This document shows, piece after piece, positions 35,881 through 45,089 of a stretch of 64,000 nucleotides of DNA. The DNA lies in the NCBI RefSeq assembly GCF_024199985.1, contig NZ_JANARS010000005.1:62001-126000 (forward strand), given 5' to 3'. Under the pieces are notes generated by a model that did no database searches, was not told where the DNA came from, and saw nothing but the letters and a program-made list of their open reading frames with translations. The stretch is from Nocardioides pinisoli (GTDB lineage Bacteria; Actinomycetota; Actinomycetes; Propionibacteriales; Nocardioidaceae). The position numbers and the translations under genes are program-made. Each line of letters begins with the position of its first letter. The stretch's first letter is position 1.

Positions 35881-37074
35881 GCCGGCTGACCTCAGGTGGA
35901 TGTTCTGCAGCAGGCCGAGCGCCAGCATCCCCGCGAACAGCGAGCTGCCGCCGTAGGACACGAACGGGAGCGGCACCCCGGTGACCGGCATGATGCCGAG
36001 GCACATGCCGATGTTCTGGAAGGCCTGGAAGCCCCACCAGCAGGCGATGCCGGCCGCCGCGACGCGGCCGAACAGGTCGCCGGCGCGGGCGGAGATGGCG
36101 AGCGCGCGCCAGATCACGAGCGCCACGAGCAGGATGAGCACGCCCGCGCCGACGAGTCCGAGCTCCTCGCCGGCGACGGTGAAGATGAAGTCGGTGTGCT
36201 GCTCGGGCACGAAGCCCGAGCGGGTCTGCGAACCGTCGAAGAGGCCTTGGCCGAAGAGACCGCCGTTGCCGACGGCGATGCGCGCCTGCTCGGTGTTGTA
36301 GCCGGCGCCGCGCGGGTCGAGCCCGGGGTTGGTGAAGGCGAGGAAGCGATCGACCTGGTAGGGCTTGAGCACCCCCAGCGACGCCGCCGCCACGGCACCG
36401 CCGACCGCACCCGCGGTCAGGCCCGCGAGCCACATCCGGCCGGCGCCCGCCACCGCGAGCACGCCGAAGACCGTCGCGGACAGCACGAGCATGGTGCCGA
36501 GGTCGGGCTGCAGGAGGATCAGCGCTGCGGGCACCCCGGCGATCACGAGCATGATGACGACCTCGAGGCTGCCGACGCGGCGGCCCCACCGCCGCTCGGT
36601 CCGCTCGGCCACGACGAGCGCCATGCCGATCACCACGGCCAGCTTGGCGAACTCCGCCGGCTGGATAGACATGCCGGCGAGCTGGATCCACGACCGGGAC
36701 CCGTTGATCGTGCTGCCGGCCACGAGGACCATGACCAGGCCGCCGACGCTGGCGAGGTAGGCCAGCGGGGCGAGGATCCGCACCCACCGGTGGTCGGTGG
36801 CGAGCACGGCGACCATCAGCACGAGGCCGATGGCGATGTTGACCAGCTGCTTGCGCAGGTAGGCGTTGGGGTCGCCGCCGGTGAGGTCGGCACGGGTCGA
36901 GGTGGCCGACCAGACGAGCAGGGTGCCGAGGGTGACGAGCGCGAGCGCGGCCAGCATCAGCAGCCAGTCGAGCCCGGGTGCGCGCAGCGAGGTCGCCGCC
37001 CGCAGCGGACGGGCGGACGTACGACCGGTGGGGCGGCTGCTCGGACGCGTGGACAGCACCGTCATCGGAGTCAC
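35866..37074 (-). CDS. rodA: SEDS peptidoglycan glycosyltransferase RodA
   Basis: RodA polymerises lipid II during cell elongation together with PBP2. The 402-residue protein has about 10 membrane segments and family motifs such as GSTINGSRSWIQLAGMSIQPAEFAK (cut here as GSRSWIQLAG and QPAEFAK), LLQPDLGTM, and PLPFVSYGGSSLF near the C-terminus. Its place directly after mrdA and mreBCD argues for RodA, not FtsW. The start is a GTG at 37074 overlapping the mrdA stop by 4 nt. The 3' end carries an 11-bp tandem repeat. Confidence 0.94.
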   Translation of the reverse strand: MTPMTVLSTRPSSRPTGRTSARPLRAATSLRAPGLDWLLMLAALALVTLGTLLVWSATSTRADLTGGDPNAYLRKQLVNIAIGLVLMVAVLATDHRWVRILAPLAYLASVGGLVMVLVAGSTINGSRSWIQLAGMSIQPAEFAKLAVVIGMALVVAERTERRWGRRVGSLEVVIMLVIAGVPAALILLQPDLGTMLVLSATVFGVLAVAGAGRMWLAGLTAGAVGGAVAAASLGVLKPYQVDRFLAFTNPGLDPRGAGYNTEQARIAVGNGGLFGQGLFDGSQTRSGFVPEQHTDFIFTVAGEELGLVGAGVLILLVALVIWRALAISARAGDLFGRVAAAGIACWWGFQAFQNIGMCLGIMPVTGVPLPFVSYGGSSLFAGMLALGLLQNIHLRSAGPIRR

Positions 37075-39233
37075 TCCCCCGCCTTGTCGAGCGCTGCCTT
37101 GTCGGGGACGGGCGGCATGATCGACCCGTCCTCGAGGAACTGCGGCAGCCGGGCCGGTGGCACGGTGCCCGGGATCGCGGCGCGGGCCGGCCGCACCGTC
37201 TCGCCCTCGACGCCGTAGAGCGCCTCCCAGATGGCACGGATGCCGTCACCGGTGGAGCCCGACCCGGTGCCGCCCTGGCTGATCATCATCACCACGACGT
37301 AGTCCTCGGAGTAGGACGCGACCCAACCGGTCGACTGCTTGCCGTAGACCTCGGCGGAGCCGGTCTTGGCGCGGATCGTGACGTCGTCGATCGGGAAGCC
37401 GACGAGCTTCCAGGCCATGGTGCCGACGCGGGAGACGTTCTCCAGCGCGCCGTCGATGTAGTCGAGGTACTTCTGCGGCACGTCGACCTCGCCCGTCTTG
37501 CGCGGCGCGATGCGGCGCAGCACCTTGCCCTCGGGGCTGACGATGGCCTTGGCGACGGTCGGTGCCCACAGCGTGCCGCCGTTGCTCAAGGCGGCGTAGC
37601 CGCGAGCGAGCTGCAGCGGCGTGACGATCGTGTCGCCCTGGCCGATCGAGAAGTTCACGGCGTCGCCGGCGCGGTAGAGGTTGCCCTCGAGGCAGAACTC
37701 CCGGGCGAACTTGTAGACGAAGTCACTGGTGTCCGCGGTCTGCGGCTTGGCGCTGAGCTCGCAGTAGTAGTCCTTCTGCGACTCGTAGTAGGCCTGCTTC
37801 CAGTGCCGGTCGGCGATCCGGCCGGGCGCCTCGCCGGGGAGGTCGATGCCGGTGCGCGAGCCGAACCCGAACTCCTTGGCCTCCTCGACCAGCGGGTCTC
37901 TGGCGTCGATGTCGGCCGGGTCGCTTCCGAAGCGCTGCCAGAAGTCGTAGCCGATGCGGTAGAAGAACGTGTTGCAGGAGACCTCGAGCGCCTTCGCGAA
38001 GCCGATGCTGCCGTAGGCGCCGGACTCGTAGTTTTTGAACACCCGGTTGCCGACCTGGAAGCCCGACGAGCACGGCAGCGCCGTGTCGGTGGAGTAGCCG
38101 TTGGTCAGCGCGCCGGCGGTCATGAAGGGCTTCCACGTCGAGCCGGGGGCGAACTGGCCCTGCGTGGCGCGCGAGAGCAGCGGCGTGCCGGCCCTCTCGG
38201 AGTACAGCCTCTTCAGCTGCTCCTCGCTGATGCCGCCGGTCCACACGTCGGGGTCGTAGGTCGGCTGGCTCGCCATCGCGATCACCCGGCCGGTCTTGGC
38301 GTCGAGGACGACCGCGGCGCCGGAGTCGGCGGCGTACTTGCGGCCGGTGACGGTGTCGAGCTGCGTGCGCTGGAAGGCGATGCGCTCGGCGAGCTGCCGC
38401 TCCACGACGGACTGCACCTTGGCGTCGATCGAGGTAACGAGCGTGTCACCGGGGGTGCTCTCGACGAGCGAGTCGTCGCCCAGCACCCGGCCCATCGAGT
38501 CGACGGCCACCCGGCGGTAGCCGGGCAGGCCGCGCAGCCACTCGTCGTACTGCTTCTCCACGCCGGCGCGGCCGACGACGGAGGCACCGTTGAGGGAGCG
38601 GTCGTCGCGCTCGGCGGCGAGGTCGTACTCGTCCTCGGTCACGGGGCTGAGGTAGCCGAGCACGTGGGCGAGGTTGATGCCGAAGGGCCGCGGGTAGGAG
38701 CGGACGTTCTGCTGCTCGGCGAGCACCCCGGGGTAGTCCTCGGGCTGCTCGAGCACCTGCAGGGCGACGCTCTTGGGCACGTCGGTGGCGACCGGGACGG
38801 GCTGGTAGGGCGAGCCGTTCCAACAGACGTCGCGGATGCTGCCGGGGTCGCCGCAGGTCACGAGGCGGGCCTCGACGTCCTCGGGCTCCGCGTCGACCAC
38901 GACGGCGACGCGCCGGACCAGCTCGGTGCGCTGGCCCTCCCCCAGCTTGCCGAGGAGCGTGCGGTCCATCGAGATGACCCACGACGTGCGGTTGGCCACG
39001 AGCGGTCGGCCCTGGCTGTCGACGATCAGCCCGCGCTGCGGCTGGACGACGATGTCGCGCACGGACTGGTCGGCGGCCTGTGCCTGGTAGGACTCCCCAC
39101 CGATGACCTGGAGGTAGTAGAGCCGGACGAACAACGTGGCGAACAGGGAGAAGACGAGCGCCTGCACGACCACCAGGCGCAGCCGGCTCCGGTCTCCCCT
39201 GGCCGCGGTCGGGGGCCTCACGTCGAGGCCCAC
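37071..39233 (-). CDS. mrdA: Penicillin-binding protein 2 (elongation transpeptidase)
   Basis: PBP2 cross-links peptidoglycan in the elongation complex. The 720-residue class B PBP has one N-terminal membrane anchor (about residues 20-45, VVQALVFSLFATLFVRLYY), a dimerisation/pedestal domain, then the transpeptidase domain. Its motifs are visible: STWK (S-x-x-K, in APGSTWKPFM), SCN (S-x-N, in VSCNTFFYRIG) and KTG (in RAKTGSAEVYGKQ). The start is a GTG at 39233 inside the end of mreD (16-bp overlap). Together with rodA and mreBCD it forms the rod-elongation operon. Confidence 0.95.
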   Translation of the reverse strand: MGLDVRPPTAARGDRSRLRLVVVQALVFSLFATLFVRLYYLQVIGGESYQAQAADQSVRDIVVQPQRGLIVDSQGRPLVANRTSWVISMDRTLLGKLGEGQRTELVRRVAVVVDAEPEDVEARLVTCGDPGSIRDVCWNGSPYQPVPVATDVPKSVALQVLEQPEDYPGVLAEQQNVRSYPRPFGINLAHVLGYLSPVTEDEYDLAAERDDRSLNGASVVGRAGVEKQYDEWLRGLPGYRRVAVDSMGRVLGDDSLVESTPGDTLVTSIDAKVQSVVERQLAERIAFQRTQLDTVTGRKYAADSGAAVVLDAKTGRVIAMASQPTYDPDVWTGGISEEQLKRLYSERAGTPLLSRATQGQFAPGSTWKPFMTAGALTNGYSTDTALPCSSGFQVGNRVFKNYESGAYGSIGFAKALEVSCNTFFYRIGYDFWQRFGSDPADIDARDPLVEEAKEFGFGSRTGIDLPGEAPGRIADRHWKQAYYESQKDYYCELSAKPQTADTSDFVYKFAREFCLEGNLYRAGDAVNFSIGQGDTIVTPLQLARGYAALSNGGTLWAPTVAKAIVSPEGKVLRRIAPRKTGEVDVPQKYLDYIDGALENVSRVGTMAWKLVGFPIDDVTIRAKTGSAEVYGKQSTGWVASYSEDYVVVMMISQGGTGSGSTGDGIRAIWEALYGVEGETVRPARAAIPGTVPPARLPQFLEDGSIMPPVPDKAALDKAGE

Positions 39234-39730
39234 TGCGGGCTGAGACGGGCGAAGAGCTTCATCAGCGGCGGGAGCACGAACGGGGTAAGCAGCACGTCCC
39301 AGGCGACCGCGACCAGGACGACCTCGAGGAGTCCGGCGACCGACATGGCGGGGTCCTGGAGCAGCACGCCGGACAGCGCGAACAGCGAGGTGGCCACGAA
39401 CGACGCCGCGGCGACGGTGCCGACGACGGCGAGGGCGGTCGGCTTCTGGTCCTGGCGCACGCGGGCGGCGACGAACGCCGCGATGGTCAGGGCGAGCGCC
39501 CAGCGACCGGCGACGTGGTCGGCCGGCGGCGCGAGGTCGAGGGTGAGGCCGGCGGCGAAGCCCAGGACGAGGGCGAACGGCGCCTCGACCGTCAGCGCCG
39601 CGGCGACCACGACGAGCAGGCAGAGGTTGGGCACGATGCCGTGCCAGGCGACGTGCGGGAACAGCGTGACCTGGACGACGAGCGCCACGACGACGGCGGC
39701 GAGGGCGACGCCCCAGCGGAGGTAGCTCAC
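39218..39730 (-). CDS. mreD: Rod shape-determining membrane protein MreD
   Basis: MreD is a small integral membrane part of the elongasome. The 170-residue protein has about five hydrophobic segments, starting with LRWGVALAAVVVALVVQVTL, with LVLGFAAGLTLDLAPP matching the family. It lies between mreC and mrdA with overlaps of 4 nt and 16 nt. The family is poorly conserved, so position carries much of the call. Confidence 0.9.
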   Translation of the reverse strand: MSYLRWGVALAAVVVALVVQVTLFPHVAWHGIVPNLCLLVVVAAALTVEAPFALVLGFAAGLTLDLAPPADHVAGRWALALTIAAFVAARVRQDQKPTALAVVGTVAAASFVATSLFALSGVLLQDPAMSVAGLLEVVLVAVAWDVLLTPFVLPPLMKLFARLSPQWAST

Positions 39731-40665
39731 CGGAGGCTCCCGTCGGCCTCGATGACGGCGCGGTCGCTGCGCGAGCCGCTCGGGACCATCACACCCACGA
39801 CGTCGAGGGCGGAGAAGTCGACGAAGGGCTTGACCACGGCTCGCTGGGAGGCCTCGCGCAGCGAGCTGTAGACCTCGGTGATGGTGCCGATCGGCACGCC
39901 CGGGGCGTAGGGACCGGTCGTGCTGCCCCAGGTCACGACGGTGTCGTCGCGGGCCGGGACCGAGGCGTCGTCGACGAGCCGCAGGTCGAGCCCCGACTTC
40001 TGGTCGAGCGACCCGCTGCCGGTGACGAACCCGATCTCCATGCTGGAGCCGACGCGGCCGCCGACGGTGGAGTCGGGGTCGATGACGAGCAGCACGGTGG
40101 CGGTGGTGCGGGTGACCCGCAGCACCCGACCCACGAGGCCGTCGTTGTTGACGACCGTCATGTCGGGACCGACGCCCGCCTCCGAGCCGGCGTCGATGGT
40201 GACCGTGAAGCTCTGCGACTGGCGCGATCCCAGCGCGACGACGCGGGCCGGGACGAGGGCCGACCCCAGGTCCTCCGCGGCGGTGGTGAGGCCGTCGTAC
40301 TGCTCGAGGCGGTTGCGCTCGAAGCCGGCCAGCTCGACCTGGCCCTTGAGCTCGGCGTTGCTGGCCTCGAGGTCACGCACCTGGTCGGCGAGGTCGCCCT
40401 TGCTGCGGAACCAGGTGGGCACGGCGGTGAAGGGACGCACGGCGGCGGCGACGCCGGCCTCGGCGGGACCGAAGGCCTCGCCGACCACGCGTCGGGCCGG
40501 CTCGAGCGGCGAGGCACCGTCGCCGGACACGTCGAGCGTGATGAGCGTGACGCTGGCCAGGACCAGCGCGACGAGCAGCGACCGCGGCGCACGGTTGCGC
40601 GACTCCAGCTTGTCGAGGCCGGTCCAGCGTCGCTCGCGGACCTCCCGCCCCCCGAAGGCGCCCAT
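39727..40665 (-). CDS. mreC: Rod shape-determining protein MreC
   Basis: MreC is a periplasm-facing scaffold that activates PBP2. The 312-residue protein has one membrane anchor (about 26-45), a coiled coil (DLADQVRDLEASNAELKGQV, about 90-120) and a C-terminal beta domain with ARVVALGSRQSQSFTVTIDA and VVNNDGLVGRVL, as in other MreC proteins. The ATG at 40665 shares one base with the mreB stop (TGATG), a sign of translational coupling. An upstream in-frame extension runs antisense-like into mreB and is not real. Confidence 0.93.
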   Translation of the reverse strand: MGAFGGREVRERRWTGLDKLESRNRAPRSLLVALVLASVTLITLDVSGDGASPLEPARRVVGEAFGPAEAGVAAAVRPFTAVPTWFRSKGDLADQVRDLEASNAELKGQVELAGFERNRLEQYDGLTTAAEDLGSALVPARVVALGSRQSQSFTVTIDAGSEAGVGPDMTVVNNDGLVGRVLRVTRTTATVLLVIDPDSTVGGRVGSSMEIGFVTGSGSLDQKSGLDLRLVDDASVPARDDTVVTWGSTTGPYAPGVPIGTITEVYSSLREASQRAVVKPFVDFSALDVVGVMVPSGSRSDRAVIEADGSLR

Positions 40666-41708
40666 CAGAAGCGCCTCGGGTCGGAGACCAGGACCTGCTG
40701 GAGCGCCTCGAACTCCTCCACGCACTTGCCGGCGCCGTAGGCCACCGAGGACAGCGGGTCCTCGGCGACGTGGACGGGCATGCCGGTCTCGTGGCGCAGC
40801 CGCTCGTCGAGGCCGCGCAGCATCGCGCCGCCGCCGGTGAGGACGATGCCCCGGTCCATGATGTCGCCGGCCAGCTCGGGCGGCGTCTGGTCGAGGGTGG
40901 TGCGCACGGCGTCGATGATGCTGTGCAGCGGCTCCTCGAGCGCCTGGCGCAGCTCGGAGCTGGAGACGACGACGGTGCGGGGCAGGCCGGAGACCATGTC
41001 GCGGCCGCGGATCTCGGCGTCGGGCTCGCTGGGCAGCGGGAAGGCGGAGCCGAGGGTCATCTTCATCTCCTCGGCCGTGCGCTCCCCCAGCATGAGGGAG
41101 TACTCCTTCTTCATCCACGCGATGATCGCCTGGTCGAGGTCGTCGCCCGCGGTGCGCACCGACAGGCTCGTGACGATGCCGCCCAGGCTGATGACCGCGA
41201 CCTCGGTGGTGCCGCCGCCGACGTCGACGACCATGTTGCCCGTGGCCTCGTGGACGGGCAGCCCGGCCCCGATCGCAGCCGCCATCGGCTCCTCGACGAT
41301 GTAGACCTTGCGGGCACCGGCCTGGTAGCCGGCCTCCTTGACCGCGCGCTGCTCGACGGCCGTGATGCCGCTCGGCACGCAGATGACCATGCGGGGCTTG
41401 GCGAAGTAGCGGCGGCGGTGCACCTGGTGGATGAAGTAGCGCAGCATCTGCTCGGTCGCCTCGAAGTCGGCGATCACGCCGTCCTTGAGCGGGCGGATGG
41501 CGGCGATGCTGTCGGGGGTGCGACCGATCATCCGCTTGGCCTCGTGGCCGACGGCCAGCACCTCGCCGGTGGTGGTGTTCATCGCGACGACGGACGGCTC
41601 GTCGAGGACGACGCCCCGCCCGCGGACGTAGACCAGCGTGTTGGCGGTGCCGAGGTCCACGGCCATGTCGCGGCCGATGAAGCCCCCTGTTGTGCCATTC
41701 AGTGCCAT
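40665..41708 (-). CDS. mreB: Actin-like rod shape-determining protein MreB
   Basis: MreB polymerises under the membrane and guides cell-wall elongation. The 347-residue actin-fold protein shows MAVDLGTANTLVYVRGRGVV (phosphate 1), PSGITAVEQRAVKEAG, MVVDVGGGTTEVAVISLGG (phosphate 2) and GIVLTGGGAMLRGLDERL (adenosine site). It leads the mreBCD-mrdA-rodA operon. A TAACCT -10 box about 68 nt upstream would give a leader of about 60 nt. Its presence suggests a rod-shaped cell, unlike some coccoid actinobacteria that lost mre genes. Confidence 0.97.
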   Translation of the reverse strand: MALNGTTGGFIGRDMAVDLGTANTLVYVRGRGVVLDEPSVVAMNTTTGEVLAVGHEAKRMIGRTPDSIAAIRPLKDGVIADFEATEQMLRYFIHQVHRRRYFAKPRMVICVPSGITAVEQRAVKEAGYQAGARKVYIVEEPMAAAIGAGLPVHEATGNMVVDVGGGTTEVAVISLGGIVTSLSVRTAGDDLDQAIIAWMKKEYSLMLGERTAEEMKMTLGSAFPLPSEPDAEIRGRDMVSGLPRTVVVSSSELRQALEEPLHSIIDAVRTTLDQTPPELAGDIMDRGIVLTGGGAMLRGLDERLRHETGMPVHVAEDPLSSVAYGAGKCVEEFEALQQVLVSDPRRF

Positions 41709-41776
41709 GCCGCTGCTGCCCTCGCAGGTCGGGTCGTGCCGGGAAGAGGAGTCAGCAGGGCTGCCGACCCACGCTC

Positions 41777-41782
41777 AGGTTA
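41777..41782 (-). promoter_or_regulatory. Predicted -10 box (TAACCT) of the mre operon
   Basis: TAACCT on the minus strand fits TANNNT and lies about 68 nt upstream of the mreB ATG. An imperfect hairpin that could end ndk transcription (41797-41812) sits just upstream. No clear -35 is seen. Confidence 0.35.
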
Positions 41783-41796
41783 AGGAGCGGGAGCGG

Positions 41797-41812
41797 GTCT
41801 TCCCGGGAGGAC
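41797..41812 (-). terminator. Weak hairpin after ndk
   Basis: GTCTTCC and GGAGGAC pair with one G-T wobble around a 2-nt centre (the CCCGGG core), 11 bp past the ndk stop. It is short and lacks a T-run, so it is only a possible terminator separating ndk from the mre operon. Confidence 0.3.
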
Positions 41813-41823
41813 ACGCGCGGCGG

Positions 41824-42252
41824 TCAGGCCAGGTCGTTGAACCAGATGCCGATCTCGCGGGCGGCCGACTCCTCGGAGTCCGACCCGTGGACGAGGTTCT
41901 GCTGGACGGCCAGGCCCCAGTCGCGGCCCAGGTCGCCGCGGATGGTGCCCGGTGCGGCGACGGTCGGGTCGGTGGCGCCGGCGAGCGAGCGGAAGCCCTC
42001 GATGCAGCGCTGGCCCTCGATCACGACCGCGAGCACCGGGCCCGACAGCATGAACTCCACGAGCGGGCCGTAGAACGGCTTGCCCTCGTGCTCGGCGTAG
42101 TGCTCGGCGAGGATCTCCGGGGTCGCGGTGCGCAGCTCGACGGCCGCGAGCGTGTAGCCCTTGGCCTCGATCCGGCGGAGGATCTCGCCCGAGAGGCCAC
42201 GGCGGACGCCGTCGGGCTTGACGAGGACGAGGGAACGCTGGACGTCGGTCAT
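41824..42252 (-). CDS. ndk: Nucleoside diphosphate kinase
   Basis: Ndk balances nucleoside triphosphate pools by moving phosphate through a histidine. The 142-residue protein has [19 protein letters not shown] at the start and the active-site motif [16 protein letters not shown] with catalytic His122. [14 protein letters not shown] is also family-typical. A TAGGCT -10 box lies 7 nt before the ATG, so the mRNA is probably leaderless. The gene lies between mreB and the DUF4233 gene as in other actinobacteria. Confidence 0.97.
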   Translation of the reverse strand: MTDVQRSLVLVKPDGVRRGLSGEILRRIEAKGYTLAAVELRTATPEILAEHYAEHEGKPFYGPLVEFMLSGPVLAVVIEGQRCIEGFRSLAGATDPTVAAPGTIRGDLGRDWGLAVQQNLVHGSDSEESAAREIGIWFNDLA

Positions 42253-42259
42253 GCGACGC

Positions 42260-42265
42260 AGCCTA
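42260..42265 (-). promoter_or_regulatory. -10 box (TAGGCT) of a probable leaderless ndk mRNA
   Basis: TAGGCT on the minus strand ends exactly 7 nt before the ndk ATG, and no ribosome-binding site is present. Confidence 0.5.
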
Positions 42266-42275
42266 GCGAGGCGGC

Positions 42276-42665
42276 TCAGCCCTGCTCAGCGCGGTACGCC
42301 GCCCACGCGGCGGCGCGTTCGCGCTCGATCTTGCGGCCGAGGAGGTCCGCGGCCGTCCAGAGCGCGGCGAAGACGGCGCCGAGCCCGAACATGACGGGGA
42401 CGACGAAGCCGAGGCCGACGGCCGCGACCTGCACCACGTAGCCCGCGAGGTAGGCCCACTCGGCGCGCAGCATCCCGGCCAGGAGGAGGCACATGACCGC
42501 GAGACCGAGGCCGACGGCCACGGCGGTGCCGGCCGGGACGTCGGCGATGGTGATCATCACCGGCGTCGTCAGCCCGAGGGTGATCGCCTCGAGGCTCAGC
42601 ACCGCCGCGGCCATCCCTCGCCGCGGGGAGCGCTCGGTGTTGGTGGGGGTCTCGGGCGTGCTCAT
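42276..42665 (-). CDS. DUF4233 domain membrane protein
   Basis: A 129-residue protein with four hydrophobic segments (about 19-40, 45-66, 70-90 and 92-112) and a charged C-terminal tail ([20 protein letters not shown]). Its place between folC and ndk and its membrane pattern match the actinobacterial DUF4233 family, which has no known function. The start is the ATG at 42665 that overlaps the folC stop (ATGA). An upstream in-frame extension into folC is spurious. Confidence 0.82.
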   Translation of the reverse strand: MSTPETPTNTERSPRRGMAAAVLSLEAITLGLTTPVMITIADVPAGTAVAVGLGLAVMCLLLAGMLRAEWAYLAGYVVQVAAVGLGFVVPVMFGLGAVFAALWTAADLLGRKIERERAAAWAAYRAEQG

Positions 42666-44035
42666 CGGCGCCCCTTCAGCAGGGACCGCGCCTCGCCCAC
42701 GGTGACGACCGACCCGGTGACGAGCACCGCGCCGGAGCCGATGGAGACGTCGATGGCCTCCCCCGCCTCGGCCAGCGTCGCGGCCCGCTCGATCGCGTCG
42801 GCCAGGTCGGGGACGACGCTGACGCGGTCCTCGCCGAAGATCTCGGCGGCGGCGCGACCGAGAGCGGCGGCCGACATGGACCGCGGCGTGGAGTTCTGGG
42901 TGCACACCAGGTGGGCGAGGTGCGGCTCGAAGGCGGCGAGCACGCCGTCGTGGTCCTTGTCCTCCATCACGCCCATCACCCCGATCAGCGGGCTGAAGGA
43001 GAAGGAGTCCTCCAGCGCGGCGGCGGCGGCCTCGGCGCCGTGGGGGTTGTGCGCGGCGTCGAGCACGATCGTGGGGCTGCGCCGGATGATCTCCAGCCGA
43101 CCCGGCGAGGAGACCTCGGCGAAGGCCGCGCGCACGACCTCGTCGTCGAGCGCCTCCGACCCGGCGAACGCCTCGACCGCGGCCAGGGCGACGGCGGCGT
43201 TCTGGGCCTGGTGGGCGCCGTAGATCGGCAGGAACAGGTCGTCGTACTCGGCGCGGAGGCCCTTGAGCGAGACGACCTGGCCGCCGACGGCGGGCGTGCG
43301 GGACAGGACGCCGAACTCCATGCCCTCCCGGGCGATGGTCGCGCCGACCTCGGCGGCGCGCTCGATCAGCACGGCGGCCACCTCCGGCGTCTGCTCGGCC
43401 AGGACGACGACGGAGCCGGGCTTGATGATCCCGGCCTTCTCGGCCGCGATGGTCACGGCGTCCTCGCCGAGGTACTTCGCGTGGTCGACGGCGACCGGCA
43501 GCACGACGGCGACGTCGGCGTCGATGACGTTGGTGGCGTCCCAGGTGCCGCCCATGCCGACCTCGACCACGGCCACGTCGACCGGGGCGTCGGCGAAGGC
43601 GGCGTAGGCCATCGCGACGATCGTCTCGAAGAAGCTGAGCGGGTGCTCCTGCTCCGCGTCGACGAGGTGGGTGTAGGGGGCGACGTCGTTGAAGGCGCGG
43701 ACGAAGGCCTCGTCGTCCAGCGGCTCGCCGTCGATGCTGATCCGCTCGCTCATCCGCTCGAGGTGCGGGGAGGTGAACCGGCCGGTGCGCAGGTCGAGCG
43801 CGCGCAGCAGGGTCTCGATCATCCGGCTCGTGCTGGTCTTGCCGTTGGTGCCGGTGAGGTGGATCGAGCGGAACGAGTGCTGGGGCTGGCCGAGCAGCTC
43901 GGTGAAGGCCTGGATCCGGTCGAGGCTGGGCTCCAGCCTGGTCTCCGGCCAGCGGGAGAGCAGCGCGTCCTCGACCTCGGCGAAGGTCTCGGCGAGGCGG
44001 GGGGCGTCAGCGGCGGTGTCGTGGGGGTCAGTCAT
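42662..44035 (-). CDS. folC: Bifunctional folylpolyglutamate synthase / dihydrofolate synthase
   Basis: FolC adds glutamate to folates and makes dihydrofolate. The 457-residue Mur-ligase-fold protein has HLTGTNGKTSTSRMI (P-loop, about residues 59-73), FTSPHLERMSERI, SFFETIVAMAYAAF, VEVGMGGTWDATN and VLDAAHNPHGAEAAA. The N-terminal 15 residues are acidic and variable. It overlaps the DUF4233 gene (4 nt) and the GNAT gene (4 nt), so all three share an operon. It lies near valS as in other actinobacteria. Confidence 0.95.
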   Translation of the reverse strand: MTDPHDTAADAPRLAETFAEVEDALLSRWPETRLEPSLDRIQAFTELLGQPQHSFRSIHLTGTNGKTSTSRMIETLLRALDLRTGRFTSPHLERMSERISIDGEPLDDEAFVRAFNDVAPYTHLVDAEQEHPLSFFETIVAMAYAAFADAPVDVAVVEVGMGGTWDATNVIDADVAVVLPVAVDHAKYLGEDAVTIAAEKAGIIKPGSVVVLAEQTPEVAAVLIERAAEVGATIAREGMEFGVLSRTPAVGGQVVSLKGLRAEYDDLFLPIYGAHQAQNAAVALAAVEAFAGSEALDDEVVRAAFAEVSSPGRLEIIRRSPTIVLDAAHNPHGAEAAAAALEDSFSFSPLIGVMGVMEDKDHDGVLAAFEPHLAHLVCTQNSTPRSMSAAALGRAAAEIFGEDRVSVVPDLADAIERAATLAEAGEAIDVSIGSGAVLVTGSVVTVGEARSLLKGRR

Positions 44036-45012
44036 CTCCCCGCGAGTCTATTGACCTCCGCGCCGCGCGACGAGTCGCCGTCGGGCAGGCCTACGACGTG
44101 CTCGGCCATGTCCACCGTGGGCTCGTAGCCCAGGGCGGCGTAGACCTTGTTGGACGTCGGGTTCGCGCGGTCGGTGAACAGGCACATCCGGTGCCCCGAC
44201 TCGAGGCCGCGCCGCGTGAGCTCGCCGACGACGTACGACGCGATGCCGCGGCCGCGGAACTCCTTGGGCGTGAAGACCGGTCCGATGCGGGAGACGCCGT
44301 AGGACGGCAGCCCCGCCCCGGTGAGGTGCGCGGGGGTGCCGTCGGGGAGCTCCCACAGCCACTCCACGCCCTCCCGGATCCGGACCAGGACGCTGTCGAG
44401 CGTGTTGTGCTCGCCCGCCGTCGGGTCCGGCTCACGGCCCGCCTGCTCGTCGGCCTCCGCGTGGAACGCGGTGAACCACGCGAGCACCAGCTCGGCGTCC
44501 GCCTCGGTCGCCCGCCTCAGTCGTCCTTCCGGTGCCGGCGGCACCTCGACGGAGGTGCACTCCCAGAGCCGGGTCGCCTTGTCGACGACCAGCTCGCCGC
44601 CGGAGAGCTCCGCGGTGGCCCGGGCCAGCACCTCGGCCCCCGGGAGGGCGCCGTTGGCGCCCCCGAGGTGCTCACCCCGCTCGTGGAGGGCGGCTGCGAG
44701 CGCACGGGCCGCCCCGTCGGGCATCGGCATGGAGAAGGTCGGGTGGGGCCGGAAGGGTGCGGTGCGCATCGCCGCGCTCACCACGTCGCCGTGCCCGTCG
44801 CGGACGACGACCCACCACCGCTCGAAGGGGGCGCCCGCCTCGGCCCAGGAGTCCCGGCCGTCGGCGAGCTCGCGGGCGGCCCGCTGGGTCACGCTCGCGA
44901 TCACGCTGCCCAGCACCGGGTCGGCGGCGAGGAGCGCGCCGGCGGCGTCGAGGAAGGGCTGGGGGGCGTCGTGGAAGTCGAGCGTCCAGGCGTCGTCGGT
45001 CGGGAGGGCCAT
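44032..45012 (-). CDS. GNAT family N-acetyltransferase
   Basis: A 326-residue protein with a C-terminal GNAT domain (about 165-310). GPVFTPKEFRGRGIASYVVG is the acetyl-CoA-binding motif A (RGRGIAS), and LFTDRANPTSNKVYAALGYE is motif B. The N-terminal half looks like a degenerate second GNAT-like domain. The substrate is unknown. A TAGCGT -10 box lies 6 nt before the ATG at 45012, so the mRNA is probably leaderless. It is divergent from valS and overlaps folC by 4 nt downstream. Confidence 0.85.
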   Translation of the reverse strand: MALPTDDAWTLDFHDAPQPFLDAAGALLAADPVLGSVIASVTQRAARELADGRDSWAEAGAPFERWWVVVRDGHGDVVSAAMRTAPFRPHPTFSMPMPDGAARALAAALHERGEHLGGANGALPGAEVLARATAELSGGELVVDKATRLWECTSVEVPPAPEGRLRRATEADAELVLAWFTAFHAEADEQAGREPDPTAGEHNTLDSVLVRIREGVEWLWELPDGTPAHLTGAGLPSYGVSRIGPVFTPKEFRGRGIASYVVGELTRRGLESGHRMCLFTDRANPTSNKVYAALGYEPTVDMAEHVVGLPDGDSSRGAEVNRLAGR

Positions 45013-45018
45013 GTCGCC

Positions 45019-45024
45019 ACGCTA
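45019..45024 (-). promoter_or_regulatory. -10 box (TAGCGT) of the leaderless GNAT-folC transcript
   Basis: TAGCGT on the minus strand ends 6 nt before the GNAT ATG. It pairs back to back with the valS -10 box in a 77-bp gap. Confidence 0.45.
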
Positions 45025-45077
45025 GGCGCGACCACGCCGGCCTCGATACTCGTTTTCGCAGGCCGGAGGCCCGTCAA

Positions 45078-45083
45078 TAGACT
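45078..45083 (+). promoter_or_regulatory. -10 box (TAGACT) of a probable leaderless valS mRNA
   Basis: TAGACT ends 6 nt before the valS ATG at 45090, which puts the expected transcription start at or next to the start codon. No ribosome-binding site is present. Confidence 0.5.
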
Positions 45084-45089
45084 CGGTGC

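Noticed and set aside
36978..39725. 915-codon plus-strand open frame
   Set aside because: It is entirely antisense to rodA, mrdA and mreD, whose motifs are clear.
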